Source: Paracoccaceae bacterium
Lineage (GTDB): Bacteria > Pseudomonadota > Alphaproteobacteria > Rhodobacterales > Rhodobacteraceae
DNA: 37,831 nucleotides
Reading direction: 5' to 3'
Assembly: GCA_026982575.1 (NCBI GenBank)
Contig: JALSGU010000373.1
Span: 1 to 37,831, forward strand
The translations under genes were made by a program, and so were the position numbers. The stretch's first letter is position 1, and every line of letters begins with the position of its first letter. The notes beneath the pieces were generated by a model, which was not told the DNA's origin, ran no database searches, and worked only from the letters and a program-made list of their open reading frames with translations. This document shows positions 9,079-16,980 of this stretch, in pieces.

Positions 9079-9111
9079 AAATCCCCGTCTGGCAACAGGC
9101 GGGGATTTTTT
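9079..9111 (+). terminator. Intrinsic terminator after the PraR-like gene, abutting the hisN start
   Basis: A 13-bp stem (9079-9091 with 9096-9108, one G-T pair) closes on a GCAA tetraloop and ends in six T (9106-9111). The hisN ATG begins at 9112, the next base. The 3' arm GGCGGGGA is also the only purine-rich stretch available as hisN's ribosome binding site. Confidence 0.9.
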
Positions 9112-9915
9112 ATGGAAATTAGCAATTCAGAACAACAGGAATTGATGTCTGTGGCCCATGAACTGGCCGATGTGGCGCGCATTGAAACCCTGAAATATTT
9201 TCGCCAGCCGGCTTTGGGTATTTCCAACAAGGAAATCGCCAGTTTTGATCCGGTGACCGAGGCTGACCGCGCCTCGGAACGGGCCATGCGCGATATACTG
9301 GCCAAACGCCGCCCCGATGACGGGATTTTGGGCGAGGAATACGGGGTTAAGGCAGGCACCAGCGGGCTGACATGGGTGCTTGACCCGATCGACGGCACCC
9401 GCGCCTATATCAGCGGCACCGCCAGCTGGGGGGTGCTGATCGGCCTTGATGCGGGCGATGGTCCGGTGTTTGGCATTGTTGACCAGCCCTTTACGGCTGA
9501 GCGGTTTACCGGCGGGTTCGGCATTTCGGAATGGGTGCGCAATGATGAAAAACGCGTGATGAAAACCCGTGATTGTGCGGCGCTGTCCGATGCTATTTTG
9601 TATACGACCTTTCCCGAGGTCGGCACGCCTAATGAGGGCGCGGCATTCAAGGCAGTATCAAAACAATGTAAATTAACCCGATACGGGCTTGATTGTTATG
9701 CTTATGCGTTAATCGGGCTTGGTATGGTTGATCTGGTGATCGAAAGCGGCTTGCAGGCTTATGACATTCAAGGCCCGATGGCAGTGGTAAATGCCGCGGG
9801 CGGTATTGTGACCAATTGGCAAGGTGGGCCAGCGCATATGGGTGGGCAAATTCTTGCGGCGGGCGATGCACGAATGCATGCAGCAGCGATGGAAATTCTA
9901 AATAACAGCGTCTAG
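9112..9915 (+). CDS. hisN: Histidinol-phosphatase, inositol-monophosphatase family (HisN)
   Basis: This 267-residue Mg2+-dependent phosphatase of the IMPase fold probably removes phosphate from histidinol-phosphate in histidine synthesis. The metal-binding motifs are present: DPVTEADRASE, ILGEEYG, WVLDPIDGTRAYISG (the IMPase signature) and YDIQGPMAVVNAAGG. The ATG at 9112 starts right after a terminator T-tract, so translation depends on the hairpin arm as ribosome binding site. A start at 9076 would lie inside the hairpin's 5' flank and adds a Lys/Arg-rich leader unlike the family. The 3' end overlaps the convergent hydrolase gene by 18 bases. Another IMPase specificity cannot be excluded. 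Confidence 0.85.
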   Translation: MEISNSEQQELMSVAHELADVARIETLKYFRQPALGISNKEIASFDPVTEADRASERAMRDILAKRRPDDGILGEEYGVKAGTSGLTWVLDPIDGTRAYISGTASWGVLIGLDAGDGPVFGIVDQPFTAERFTGGFGISEWVRNDEKRVMKTRDCAALSDAILYTTFPEVGTPNEGAAFKAVSKQCKLTRYGLDCYAYALIGLGMVDLVIESGLQAYDIQGPMAVVNAAGGIVTNWQGGPAHMGGQILAAGDARMHAAAMEILNNSV

Positions 9916-10830
9916 GAACCTGTCGGTTTCATCCCATGCATGTGCCTGGATTTCCGGTGCTTCCATCCAGATTTCATGGCGGGCCGAGCATATTTTCAGC
10001 AAGGTATTATTGGGTATCCGCGCCGAAACCTGTTCAATCGCGGCTGGCAGCACAATGCTTTCGTCACTGCCATACATCACAAGGGTTGGAATTTCCGGCA
10101 TTGGTTCGGTTTTGAACCGTTTGAATTCATCCAGAGCGCCCCGAAACCAGCGCATGCTGGCGCCGCCAAGGCCCAGTTCGGGCTTTTTAAGGATATGCTG
10201 GCGCATAAATTCCCATTGAACGGGGTCGGTGGTTAGCGTGTTGTCTTTGAAATCTGCCGATGTCACATAAAAATCGCCATTGGTGGTGGGAACCCGCAAT
10301 TTGCCCAAGCCCAATGTGCGGGCGATTCCGGACAGCAAAGCCACAACCGGCCTTGTGCCTCTGGGCATAATCACATTCCACATCGGCGCCGAAAATACCG
10401 CCGCCTTGAAATCATGTTTGCCCAGCAAATGCCGCAGCGCAATGCAACCGCCCATGGAATGGGAAAACAACAGGCGCGGCCCCTTCAGGCTGGCGACATC
10501 GGGGTGGTTAAGCACGGTTTCAAGGTCTTGCTGGTAATCGGTAAAATCAACCACATCACCCAGATCATTACGCCCGTCAATATGGTCAGACAGGCCTTGG
10601 CCGCGCCAATCAAGCGCCACAACCGAAAAGCCGCGCTGGACAAGCCGGCCATAGCTGGCCCCGTATTTTTCAATATATTCAGTGCGCCCGGTCAGAAAAA
10701 CCACGGTGCCGCGCGTGCCATCCCCCCAGACGGCAAACCGGATTCTGGTGCCGTCGGGTGTGGTGGCAAATTGCGCAACGCCCCCGTCAGGGGCATTGGC
10801 CATTTCTGAATAAAGCGGGGCGCCGGGCAT
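9898..10830 (-). CDS. Alpha/beta hydrolase, lysophospholipase-like (PldB type)
   Basis: This 310-residue serine hydrolase probably acts on lysophospholipids or monoacylglycerols. Strand-turn-helix landmarks are VVALDWRGQGLS, the nucleophile elbow FSHSMGG (Ser125), Asp256 in MYGSDESIV and His285 in SARHEIWME. These give a complete triad in the family order. The first position of the G-x-S-x-G elbow is Ser instead of Gly. I start at the ATG at 10830, one base past the stop of the upstream SCP2 gene; the longer frame uses a TTG at 10851 inside that gene. The pair looks co-transcribed and coupled. The 3' end overlaps hisN by 18 bases. The substrate is inferred. Confidence 0.85.
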   Translation of the reverse strand: MPGAPLYSEMANAPDGGVAQFATTPDGTRIRFAVWGDGTRGTVVFLTGRTEYIEKYGASYGRLVQRGFSVVALDWRGQGLSDHIDGRNDLGDVVDFTDYQQDLETVLNHPDVASLKGPRLLFSHSMGGCIALRHLLGKHDFKAAVFSAPMWNVIMPRGTRPVVALLSGIARTLGLGKLRVPTTNGDFYVTSADFKDNTLTTDPVQWEFMRQHILKKPELGLGGASMRWFRGALDEFKRFKTEPMPEIPTLVMYGSDESIVLPAAIEQVSARIPNNTLLKICSARHEIWMEAPEIQAHAWDETDRFLDAVI

Positions 10831-10831
10831 G

Positions 10832-11122
10832 TTATCCGAGAATTGCGCCAAGCTTCATGGCCATGGACATATCGCCATCCACGCTTAACTTGCCGCTCAT
10901 GAATGCGGCCGTCGGGTTCAACTCGCCATCCATCAATTCCTGAAACACATCAGCGGTGGCGGTCAGGGTGCAATCAGCATCGCTATCGTCTGCGGCAACG
11001 CCGGTTTCGTCGATGCGCACCGCGCCCTCGCCCTCGATTTCAAATTTTACCGATCCTTCAAAATCGCCGCCGCCAAGTTTTTCGGCCAGTGCAGCAACCG
11101 CCGCTGAAATAATTTCGCTCAT
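10832..11122 (-). CDS. SCP2 sterol-carrier-like lipid-binding protein
   Basis: This 96-residue protein consists of one SCP2 domain, a small lipid-binding fold. The pattern fits: a helical N-terminus, alternating strands (VKFEIEGEGAVRI), the ADCTLTATADVFQELMDGEL segment, and the C-terminal FMSGKLSVDGDMSMAMKLG that is almost diagnostic. GGAGA lies eight bases before the ATG. It is followed immediately by the lysophospholipase-like hydrolase, which suggests a lipid-handling pair. A palindrome 23 bases upstream of the start may be its operator. The bound ligand is not known for bacterial single-domain members. Confidence 0.9.
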   Translation of the reverse strand: MSEIISAAVAALAEKLGGGDFEGSVKFEIEGEGAVRIDETGVAADDSDADCTLTATADVFQELMDGELNPTAAFMSGKLSVDGDMSMAMKLGAILG

Positions 11123-11144
11123 TTGATGTTCTCCATGTATTAAG

Positions 11145-11160
11145 TTGACGTTAACGTAAG
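11145..11160 (-). promoter_or_regulatory. Operator-like palindrome upstream of the SCP2 gene
   Basis: TTGACGTTAACGTAAG contains the perfect 10-bp palindrome ACGTTAACGT. Further ACGTAA half-sites occur within the next 70 bases (taacgtaaag, cacgtaaaa). From memory, the motif resembles sites of MerR-type LiuR regulators of branched-chain amino acid and fatty acid breakdown, which would fit a lipid-related pair. This is inference only. Confidence 0.45.
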
Positions 11161-11289
11161 CATTGCCGCTATCAATGCAAATGTTTTCCCGATTTTCCTA
11201 ACGTAAAGCAAAAGGTATGGCACGTAAAATTTACTGTCAATTTGCAAATAGGAATTGAGCTTTGCCTGTGTCGCGGTCATGGTGTCGGG

Positions 11290-11835
11290 ATGTTATACAG
11301 AATAAAAGCCGGAATAATTGCGTTGATGCTGGCAGGGTCGGCAATGGCGCAGGGCGTGGAATTTGGCGAAAACCCGCGTCTGGATGAATTATTCGCGCAG
11401 TTGCAAAGCAAAGACGGCGCCAATGCCGAAAGCGAAATTCTGCTGATTTTTCGCAAAAGCGGATCGGACGCGATGGATCTGCTGCTAAAGCGGGGGCTTG
11501 ATGCGCTGGATGCGGGCAGCCCGCGCGATGCGGTCTGGCATTTTTCGGCGCTGATTGACCATGCCCCCGAATTTGGCGAAGCCTATAGCGGGCGGGCGAT
11601 TGCGTTTTACGAGCTGGGCGAGCTGGATATGGCCCTGCAGGACATTCACACCACCCTTACCTTTAATTCGCGACATTTTCGTGCGCTTGTCGGGTTGGGC
11701 TTTATTCAGGAAGAACTGGGAAATCTGGATGAGGCCCTGCGTGCCTATAAAATCGCCTATAGCTTAAATCCGCATATGGAGGGGCTGAAAGACGCGATCA
11801 CGCGGGTTGAATCCCAAATCAGTATTTTACACTAA
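11290..11835 (+). CDS. Secreted TPR-repeat protein
   Basis: This 181-residue protein begins with a signal peptide (MLYRIKAGIIALMLAGSAMA, cleaved before QG), so it is periplasmic. At least two to three tetratricopeptide repeats follow: AVWHFSALIDHAPEFGEAYS, then GRAIAFYELGELDMALQDIH with the stretch after it, and GLGFIQEELGNLDEALRAYK. TPRs mediate protein contacts; the partner is unknown. I chose the ATG at 11290 because it gives a clean signal peptide; the TTG at 11242 adds 16 unlikely residues. The SUV3-like helicase gene starts 17 bases after the stop, so they may share a transcript. Confidence 0.83.
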   Translation: MLYRIKAGIIALMLAGSAMAQGVEFGENPRLDELFAQLQSKDGANAESEILLIFRKSGSDAMDLLLKRGLDALDAGSPRDAVWHFSALIDHAPEFGEAYSGRAIAFYELGELDMALQDIHTTLTFNSRHFRALVGLGFIQEELGNLDEALRAYKIAYSLNPHMEGLKDAITRVESQISILH

Positions 11836-11852
11836 TTTATCGAGATCTGGCC

Positions 11853-14558
11853 ATGCAAGGCACTGTTACCGCTGTTCTTGGCCCGACCAATACCGGCAAA
11901 ACCCATTACGCAATTGAACGTATGCTGGGCCATCCAACCGGCATGATCGGCCTGCCATTGCGGCTGTTGGCGCGCGAGGTCTATGACAAGGTTGTGGCCC
12001 TGCGCGGGGCGCATGTTGTGGCGCTGCTTACCGGCGAGGAACGGATTTTACCGCCCCGGGCCAAATACTGGGTCTGCACCGTTGAGGCCATGCCGATGGA
12101 TATGAATGTGGCATTTCTGGCGGTTGATGAAATTCAGCTTTGTGCTGACCCGGACCGGGGCCATATTTTCACCGACCGGTTGTTGCATGCGCGGGGCCGC
12201 GTTGAGACCCTGTTTATGGGCGCAGAGGCGGTAAAGCTGCGGGTCGAATCCCTGCTGCAAGACATAAAATTCGAGCATCGCAGCCGGTATTCAAAATTAA
12301 CTTATGCAGGGGTCAAGAAAATTGGCCGTATGCCGGCGCGCTCGGCCATTGTCGGGTTTTCGGTGGAAAGTGTTTACGAGATCGCCGAATTGTTGCGCCG
12401 CCAAAAAGGCGGGGCGGCGGTGGTGATGGGGGCGCTTAGCCCGCGCACGCGCAATGCGCAGGTGGAAATGTATCAAAATGGCGATGTTGATTATCTGGTG
12501 GCCACCGATGCTATTGGCATGGGGCTTAATCTGGATATCAAACATGTGGCTTTGGCGGGCTTGTCCAAATTTGACGGGCGGCGGCACCGTTACCTGATGC
12601 CAAATGAACTGGCGCAAATTGCCGGACGGGCAGGGCGATATAAAACAGATGGCACATTCGGCGTTACCGGCGAGGCCGAACCGCTGGAACCGGAATGGAT
12701 AGAGGCGATTGAAAACCACCGGTTTGCCCCGATCAAAAAGCTGGAATGGCGGAATTCAAAACTGGAATTCGGCAATGTTGCGGCGCTGTTGCAAAGCCTT
12801 GATAGGCCGTCAAAACACCCCGATCTGGTAAAAGCGCGCGATGCCGATGATGTGCTGACCCTGCGCGCATTATGGGAAATGCCCGAGATCAAGGACAGGG
12901 TGCAATCGCCCAATGACGTGCGGCTGTTATGGGATACCTGCCAGATACCCGATTTTCGGAAAATCGCGGGGAATGCGCATGTTGGCCTTGTTCAGCAGGT
13001 TTTCGCCTATTTACAGGGTAAAAAAGGCGTAATTCCCGAAGATTGGCTGGCAAAACAGATACACCATATTGATAAAACCGCTGGCGACATTGAAACATTG
13101 TCAAAACGGCTGGCTTTTATTCGCACTTGGACTTACGTTGCCCAGCGAAACGGCTGGGTTGCGGATGCAAACCATTGGCGCGGTGCAACCCGCGCGATTG
13201 AAGATAGACTGTCGGATGCGTTGCACGAACGTCTGACCCAAAGATTTGTTGACCGGCGCACCAGCGTGTTGATGCGGCGGTTAAAGCAGGAGGAAAGCCT
13301 TTTGGCTAATGTAAATGAAAACGGTGATGTCACCGTTGAAGACCAGTTTATCGGTAAGCTGATAGGCTTTCGGTTTTTGCTTGACCCAAAGGCCAGCGCT
13401 GACGAGGCCAAAACATTGCGCGCCGCAGGGCTGGCCGCATTGCAGCCGGTGTTTAACCTGCGCGCTGACAAAATGTATAACGCGCCCGATGCCGAATTCG
13501 ATGTAACCCAACAAGGCGGGTTGATGTGGGGCGAACATGCGGTGGGCAAACTGGTGGCTGGCGCTGATGTGCTTTCGCCGATTGTCGAACCGTTTGTCGA
13601 TGACGAGGCCGGCGCGGATGTTGCCGAAAAAATCCGCCGTCGGTTGGCGCACTGGATTGACCGTAAAATCACGGCCCAGTTCGAACCGCTTTTGGCGATG
13701 AAAAACGATGAAACACTTGAGGGCATGGCCAAGGGTGTGGCGTTCCAGATTGTCGAAAATCTGGGCGTAATGCCGCGCAGCGAAATTGCTGCCGACATCA
13801 AAGCGCTGGATCAGGACGCGCGCGGCACCTTGCGCAAACACGGGCTGCGCTTTGGCCAGTTTACGATATTCCAACACCTGATGCTGAAACCCGCACCAAC
13901 CCGTTTGCGGCTGGTGCTTTGGTCGCTGTCGGCAGGGCTGGATGATTTCCCCGAGGCACCGCCGCCCGGTCTGGTGACCATTCCTGCCGTGGCGGATGCG
14001 CCGGACGGGTTTTATGCGCGGGCCGGTTATCGGCTGGCGGGGGATCGTGCCATTCGTATCGATATGCTGGAACGGCTTGCCGATATGCTGCGCAGTGAAA
14101 ACAGCCGTGCAGGGTTTGAGGCTAATGCCGATATGCTGTCGATCACCGGCCTGACGCTGGAGCAATTTGCCAACCTGATGCAAGGTTTGGGATACGCGGC
14201 TGAACGTGGAGAGCGCGAAAAGGTCAAGGTTGAAAAACCGGCTGAAGCTGCCGAAAAGCCCGCTAAAGCAGAGGGTAAACCGGCTGAACCTGCAAAGGTT
14301 GTTTCAAATGCCGTTGAAGAAAAACCTGCTGAAGAAGAAGCCGCGCCCGAGATTGAGGTGTTTTATACGTTCCGCTGGGTGCCAGCCAAACGCCATAATA
14401 CGGCCCAACGCGACAAACCACGCGGCCAGAAACCGCGCAAAGGCAAACCCAAACAAACCCGTGGCAAGCCCCAATCGGCCCGCGCGCCAAGCAAAGACAA
14501 ACCGTTTGATCCCGATAATCCGTTTGCCGCACTTGCTGCGCTGAAAGCCAAGGATTGA
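11853..14558 (+). CDS. SUV3-like superfamily 2 RNA helicase
   Basis: This 901-residue ATP-dependent helicase resembles mitochondrial SUV3, the helicase of the mitochondrial RNA degradosome, and is common in alphaproteobacteria. Motif I is GPTNTGKT (residues 10-17) and motif II is DEIQ. The C-terminal RecA lobe has VATDAIGMGLNLD and motif VI QIAGRAGRY. A long middle region is followed by a low-complexity stretch rich in Lys, Pro, Glu and Ala (about residues 790-830) and a very basic tail (about 850-885), probably RNA-binding. A PF-containing C-terminal helix ends the protein. The next gene, an S4 RNA-binding protein, starts inside the stop codon region. A role in RNA turnover is inferred from homology. 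Confidence 0.9.
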   Translation: MQGTVTAVLGPTNTGKTHYAIERMLGHPTGMIGLPLRLLAREVYDKVVALRGAHVVALLTGEERILPPRAKYWVCTVEAMPMDMNVAFLAVDEIQLCADPDRGHIFTDRLLHARGRVETLFMGAEAVKLRVESLLQDIKFEHRSRYSKLTYAGVKKIGRMPARSAIVGFSVESVYEIAELLRRQKGGAAVVMGALSPRTRNAQVEMYQNGDVDYLVATDAIGMGLNLDIKHVALAGLSKFDGRRHRYLMPNELAQIAGRAGRYKTDGTFGVTGEAEPLEPEWIEAIENHRFAPIKKLEWRNSKLEFGNVAALLQSLDRPSKHPDLVKARDADDVLTLRALWEMPEIKDRVQSPNDVRLLWDTCQIPDFRKIAGNAHVGLVQQVFAYLQGKKGVIPEDWLAKQIHHIDKTAGDIETLSKRLAFIRTWTYVAQRNGWVADANHWRGATRAIEDRLSDALHERLTQRFVDRRTSVLMRRLKQEESLLANVNENGDVTVEDQFIGKLIGFRFLLDPKASADEAKTLRAAGLAALQPVFNLRADKMYNAPDAEFDVTQQGGLMWGEHAVGKLVAGADVLSPIVEPFVDDEAGADVAEKIRRRLAHWIDRKITAQFEPLLAMKNDETLEGMAKGVAFQIVENLGVMPRSEIAADIKALDQDARGTLRKHGLRFGQFTIFQHLMLKPAPTRLRLVLWSLSAGLDDFPEAPPPGLVTIPAVADAPDGFYARAGYRLAGDRAIRIDMLERLADMLRSENSRAGFEANADMLSITGLTLEQFANLMQGLGYAAERGEREKVKVEKPAEAAEKPAKAEGKPAEPAKVVSNAVEEKPAEEEAAPEIEVFYTFRWVPAKRHNTAQRDKPRGQKPRKGKPKQTRGKPQSARAPSKDKPFDPDNPFAALAALKAKD

Positions 14559-14932
14559 GCGAAACACCCACCCTTCGGCTGGATAAATGGCTGTGGCAGG
14601 CGCGGTTTTTCAAAACCCGCACGCTGGCGGCCAAAATGGTAAGCCTTGGGCGGGTGCGGGTGAATTCAGCACGGGTGACCAAACCGGCCACAGCGGTCAA
14701 GGTTGGTGACGGGCTGACCTTTGCACAGGGTGATGCCGTGCGGATTATCGAAATTTTGGCGCTGGGCGCGCGCCGTGGCCCCGCAACCGAGGCGCAAGCG
14801 CTTTATCTGGATCTGGCCCCCAAGCCTGATCCGGCGGATATCGGGGCAAAACCTTATGCCGAACGGGGCGGGGCGCGGCCTACCAAAAAAGATCGTCGGG
14901 CAATGGATGCCATACGCCGCATCGGGCCTTGA
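14555..14932 (+). CDS. S4-domain RNA-binding protein (Hsp15-like)
   Basis: This 125-residue protein has an N-terminal S4 RNA-binding domain: RLDKWLWQARFFKTRTLAAK, then GRVRVNSARVTKPATAVKVGD. A basic C-terminal tail (TKKDRRAMDAIRRI) follows. This is the layout of Hsp15/HslR, which binds stalled 50S subunits carrying nascent peptide. The only usable start is a TTG at 14555 that overlaps the helicase stop (TTGA), so the protein depends on coupling to helicase translation. A slightly shorter form from an internal codon is not supported because the S4 domain starts at residue 8. Function is inferred from family. Confidence 0.85.
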   Translation: MSETPTLRLDKWLWQARFFKTRTLAAKMVSLGRVRVNSARVTKPATAVKVGDGLTFAQGDAVRIIEILALGARRGPATEAQALYLDLAPKPDPADIGAKPYAERGGARPTKKDRRAMDAIRRIGP

Positions 14933-14984
14933 AACCCGATAGACGCGGGCATAATAACAAGCGTGATCAGATTCGAGGGAAGCC

Positions 14985-15323
14985 ATGACCTATATTGTCA
15001 ATGATGCGTGTATCGCCTGCAAATATACCGACTGCGTAGAGGTCTGCCCGGTTGATTGTTTTTATGAAGGCGAAAACATGCTGGTCATCCACCCTGATGA
15101 ATGCATTGATTGTGGCGTCTGCGAACCGGAATGCCCTGCGGACGCCATTCGCCCCGATACCGAACCCGACGCAGAAAAATGGGTTGAATTCAACCGTAAA
15201 TATTCCGAACTGTGGCCGGTGATCATTTCCCAAAAAGACCCGCTGCCCGATGCAGAAGCCCGCGAGGGCGAAGAAGGCAAGCTGGAGAAATATTTCAGCG
15301 AAAAACCCGGCGAGGGCGGTTAA
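14985..15323 (+). CDS. fdxA: 7Fe-8S ferredoxin FdxA
   Basis: This 112-residue cytoplasmic electron carrier has two cluster-binding motifs: the N-terminal [18 protein letters not shown] (3Fe-4S / 4Fe-4S type) and [12 protein letters not shown] for a 4Fe-4S cluster. The C-terminal extension with [16 protein letters not shown] is the hallmark of the FdxA group. GAGGGA sits before the ATG. It lies between the S4 protein gene and carD, an order I recall as common in Rhodobacterales. The redox partner is unknown. Confidence 0.95.
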   Translation: MTYIVNDACIACKYTDCVEVCPVDCFYEGENMLVIHPDECIDCGVCEPECPADAIRPDTEPDAEKWVEFNRKYSELWPVIISQKDPLPDAEAREGEEGKLEKYFSEKPGEGG

Positions 15324-15360
15324 GCGATTCGGATTGGGGACAATTTTTGATAAATACTTG

Positions 15361-15388
15361 CTAATTCGTCAATAATCGGGCGAATTAG
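15361..15388. promoter_or_regulatory. Inverted repeat in the fdxA-carD intergenic region
   Basis: CTAATTCG (15361-15368) and CGAATTAG (15381-15388) form a perfect 8-bp inverted repeat separated by 12 bases. It lies about 185 bases upstream of carD in the 248-base gap. It could be an operator or a leader hairpin. No T-tract follows, so it is not a terminator. Confidence 0.4.
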
Positions 15389-15571
15389 GTGATGATTTTG
15401 GCTTGATACGGTTCTAATCGCCCCCATTTTGTGATATGTCGCTGATAGAACCATAGAAACTTGCATGAGGCATTTCCGAAAAAGCAGTATTCGGATATTT
15501 ATAATTCCCACCCGCGCGATTGGCCGTAAACCGCCATTTGCGCGTTTTTGTCGGGTCATTAAGGAAATAAA

Positions 15572-16120
15572 ATGAGCAAAGCTAAAAAACAACTCGATTT
15601 CGCGATAAACCAGTTTGTGGTTTACCCGTCCCACGGGGTTGGCAAAATCACCAGCATTGATACCCAGACCGTGGGCGAAGAAGTTTTGGAAATGTTTGTA
15701 ATTGCGTTTGAAAAAGAAAAAATGACCCTGCGGGTGCCAACCGTAAAAGCATTGCTGGTAGGGATGCGCGGGCTGGCCGAACCTGTCGAGGTGGCCAAAG
15801 CCATGAAAACCCTGAAAGGTCGCGCGCGGGTAAAACGCGCCATGTGGTCGCGCCGTGCACAGGAATATGAACAAAAGATCAATTCCGGCGATTTGATTTC
15901 GATCGCCGAAGTGGTGCGGGATTTGCACCGCAATGACGACCAGCGCGAACAATCCTATTCCGAACGGCAACTTTATGAGGCCGCGCTGGAACGCCTGACC
16001 CGAGAAGTTGCGGCAGTGGACGGCGAGGGCGAAGACATCGCGCAAACCAAAATTAGCGATGTGCTGGACAGCCGCGTGGTGCCGGTGCCGGTTGAACCTA
16101 CGCCGCCAGCCGCGGTATAG
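15572..16120 (+). CDS. carD: CarD/CdnL-family RNA polymerase-binding regulator
   Basis: This 182-residue protein binds the RNA polymerase beta subunit and stabilises open promoter complexes, especially at rRNA and growth genes. The N-terminal Tudor-like RNAP-interaction domain is clear (FVVYPSHGVGKITSI at about residues 15-29, then FEKEKMTLRVPTVKA). A helical DNA-binding domain contains GRARVKRAMWSRRAQEYEQK and RDLHRNDDQREQSYSERQLY. The C-terminal tail is acidic then Pro-rich and probably disordered. AAGGAA precedes the ATG. The gap to the convergent cobS is 16 bases, with no visible terminator. Confidence 0.95.
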   Translation: MSKAKKQLDFAINQFVVYPSHGVGKITSIDTQTVGEEVLEMFVIAFEKEKMTLRVPTVKALLVGMRGLAEPVEVAKAMKTLKGRARVKRAMWSRRAQEYEQKINSGDLISIAEVVRDLHRNDDQREQSYSERQLYEAALERLTREVAAVDGEGEDIAQTKISDVLDSRVVPVPVEPTPPAAV

Positions 16121-16136
16121 CCCGACCTTACATCGC

Positions 16137-16898
16137 TTACAGCAATGCTATTGCTGCGGCCAAGCCTGCGACTTCGGCGCATTGCTGGGCGGTTCCCAGC
16201 ACATCTCCGGTTTGGCCACCCAGTTTTTTCAGGGCAATGGTGCAGACCGGAATGATGGCAATGGCCATGGCTGCAAACAGAATTATACCGCTAAAGCCGG
16301 TTAAAACCACACAAGCCAGTAAACCTATTGCCAGCGCAACGCCGGTTTTTTGGGCCGATGGCTGGCCGGCACTGGCCGAAAGGCCCAAGGGTTTTGCGGG
16401 GTCTATCATAAACATCACCCCGACCATCAAGGCGCGTGATCCGGCCCCGACTGCTGCCAGTGTCAGCATTAAATCCCAGCCTTGCAGGGCCGCAATTCCT
16501 GAAAATCGCGCTAGCAAAAACACAATCAACGCCACCGCGCCATAAGCGCCGATGCGGCTGTCTTTCATGATTTCAAGGCGGCGTTCAACGGTTGTGCCCC
16601 CCCAGATGCCATCGGCAAAATCGGCCAGGCCGTCTTCGTGCATGGCCCCTGTTGCCATGGCAAATCCCAGCAATATAAACGCAGCCACCATGCCGTTTGG
16701 AATGCCGATCCAGCCCAGAAATACACCCAGAACGCCAAGTAATCCGCCCAGTATCAATCCCACCAGCGGATAGGCCCATGCGGCATTCGCGGCGCGTTTA
16801 CCGGCCTGCGCGTGGTCAACCGGAACCGGCAGGCGGGTTAGCAGGCTGAAGGCTGCCAGCAGGTCATGGGGTTCAAAATCGGGTTTTTGGTCGGGCAT
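16137..16898 (-). CDS. cobS: Adenosylcobinamide-GDP ribazoletransferase (cobalamin synthase)
   Basis: This 253-residue integral membrane enzyme joins adenosylcobinamide-GDP and alpha-ribazole (phosphate) to form cobalamin (phosphate). It has the family start (DLLAAFSLLTRLPVPV), the conserved catalytic, metal-binding segment MHEDGLADFADGIWGG at about residues 86-101, then DSRIGAYGAVALI, and several membrane helices. Length is normal. It is divergent from cobT with an 82-base gap, so the two final lower-ligand steps are likely controlled together. That gap is too short for a cobalamin riboswitch and I see none. Confidence 0.95.
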   Translation of the reverse strand: MPDQKPDFEPHDLLAAFSLLTRLPVPVDHAQAGKRAANAAWAYPLVGLILGGLLGVLGVFLGWIGIPNGMVAAFILLGFAMATGAMHEDGLADFADGIWGGTTVERRLEIMKDSRIGAYGAVALIVFLLARFSGIAALQGWDLMLTLAAVGAGSRALMVGVMFMIDPAKPLGLSASAGQPSAQKTGVALAIGLLACVVLTGFSGIILFAAMAIAIIPVCTIALKKLGGQTGDVLGTAQQCAEVAGLAAAIALL

Positions 16899-16980
16899 TT
16901 GTGTTTTGGTTTCGTTTTTGGTTCAACTGCGCTTTGAATTGTGGTTATGACTGTGCGGATAGTTTAACGAAAGCGTACCA

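Noticed and set aside
8328-9398. 356-codon minus-strand frame spanning typA end, praR-like gene and hisN
   Set aside because: It crosses three well-supported plus-strand genes and a terminator, and has no recognisable domain.
13281-14183. 300-codon minus-strand frame inside the helicase gene
   Set aside because: It is a shadow of the SUV3-like helicase; no start site and no family features.
16899-16980. Cobalamin riboswitch between cobS and cobT
   Set aside because: The gap is only 82 bases and shows no B12-box-like element.
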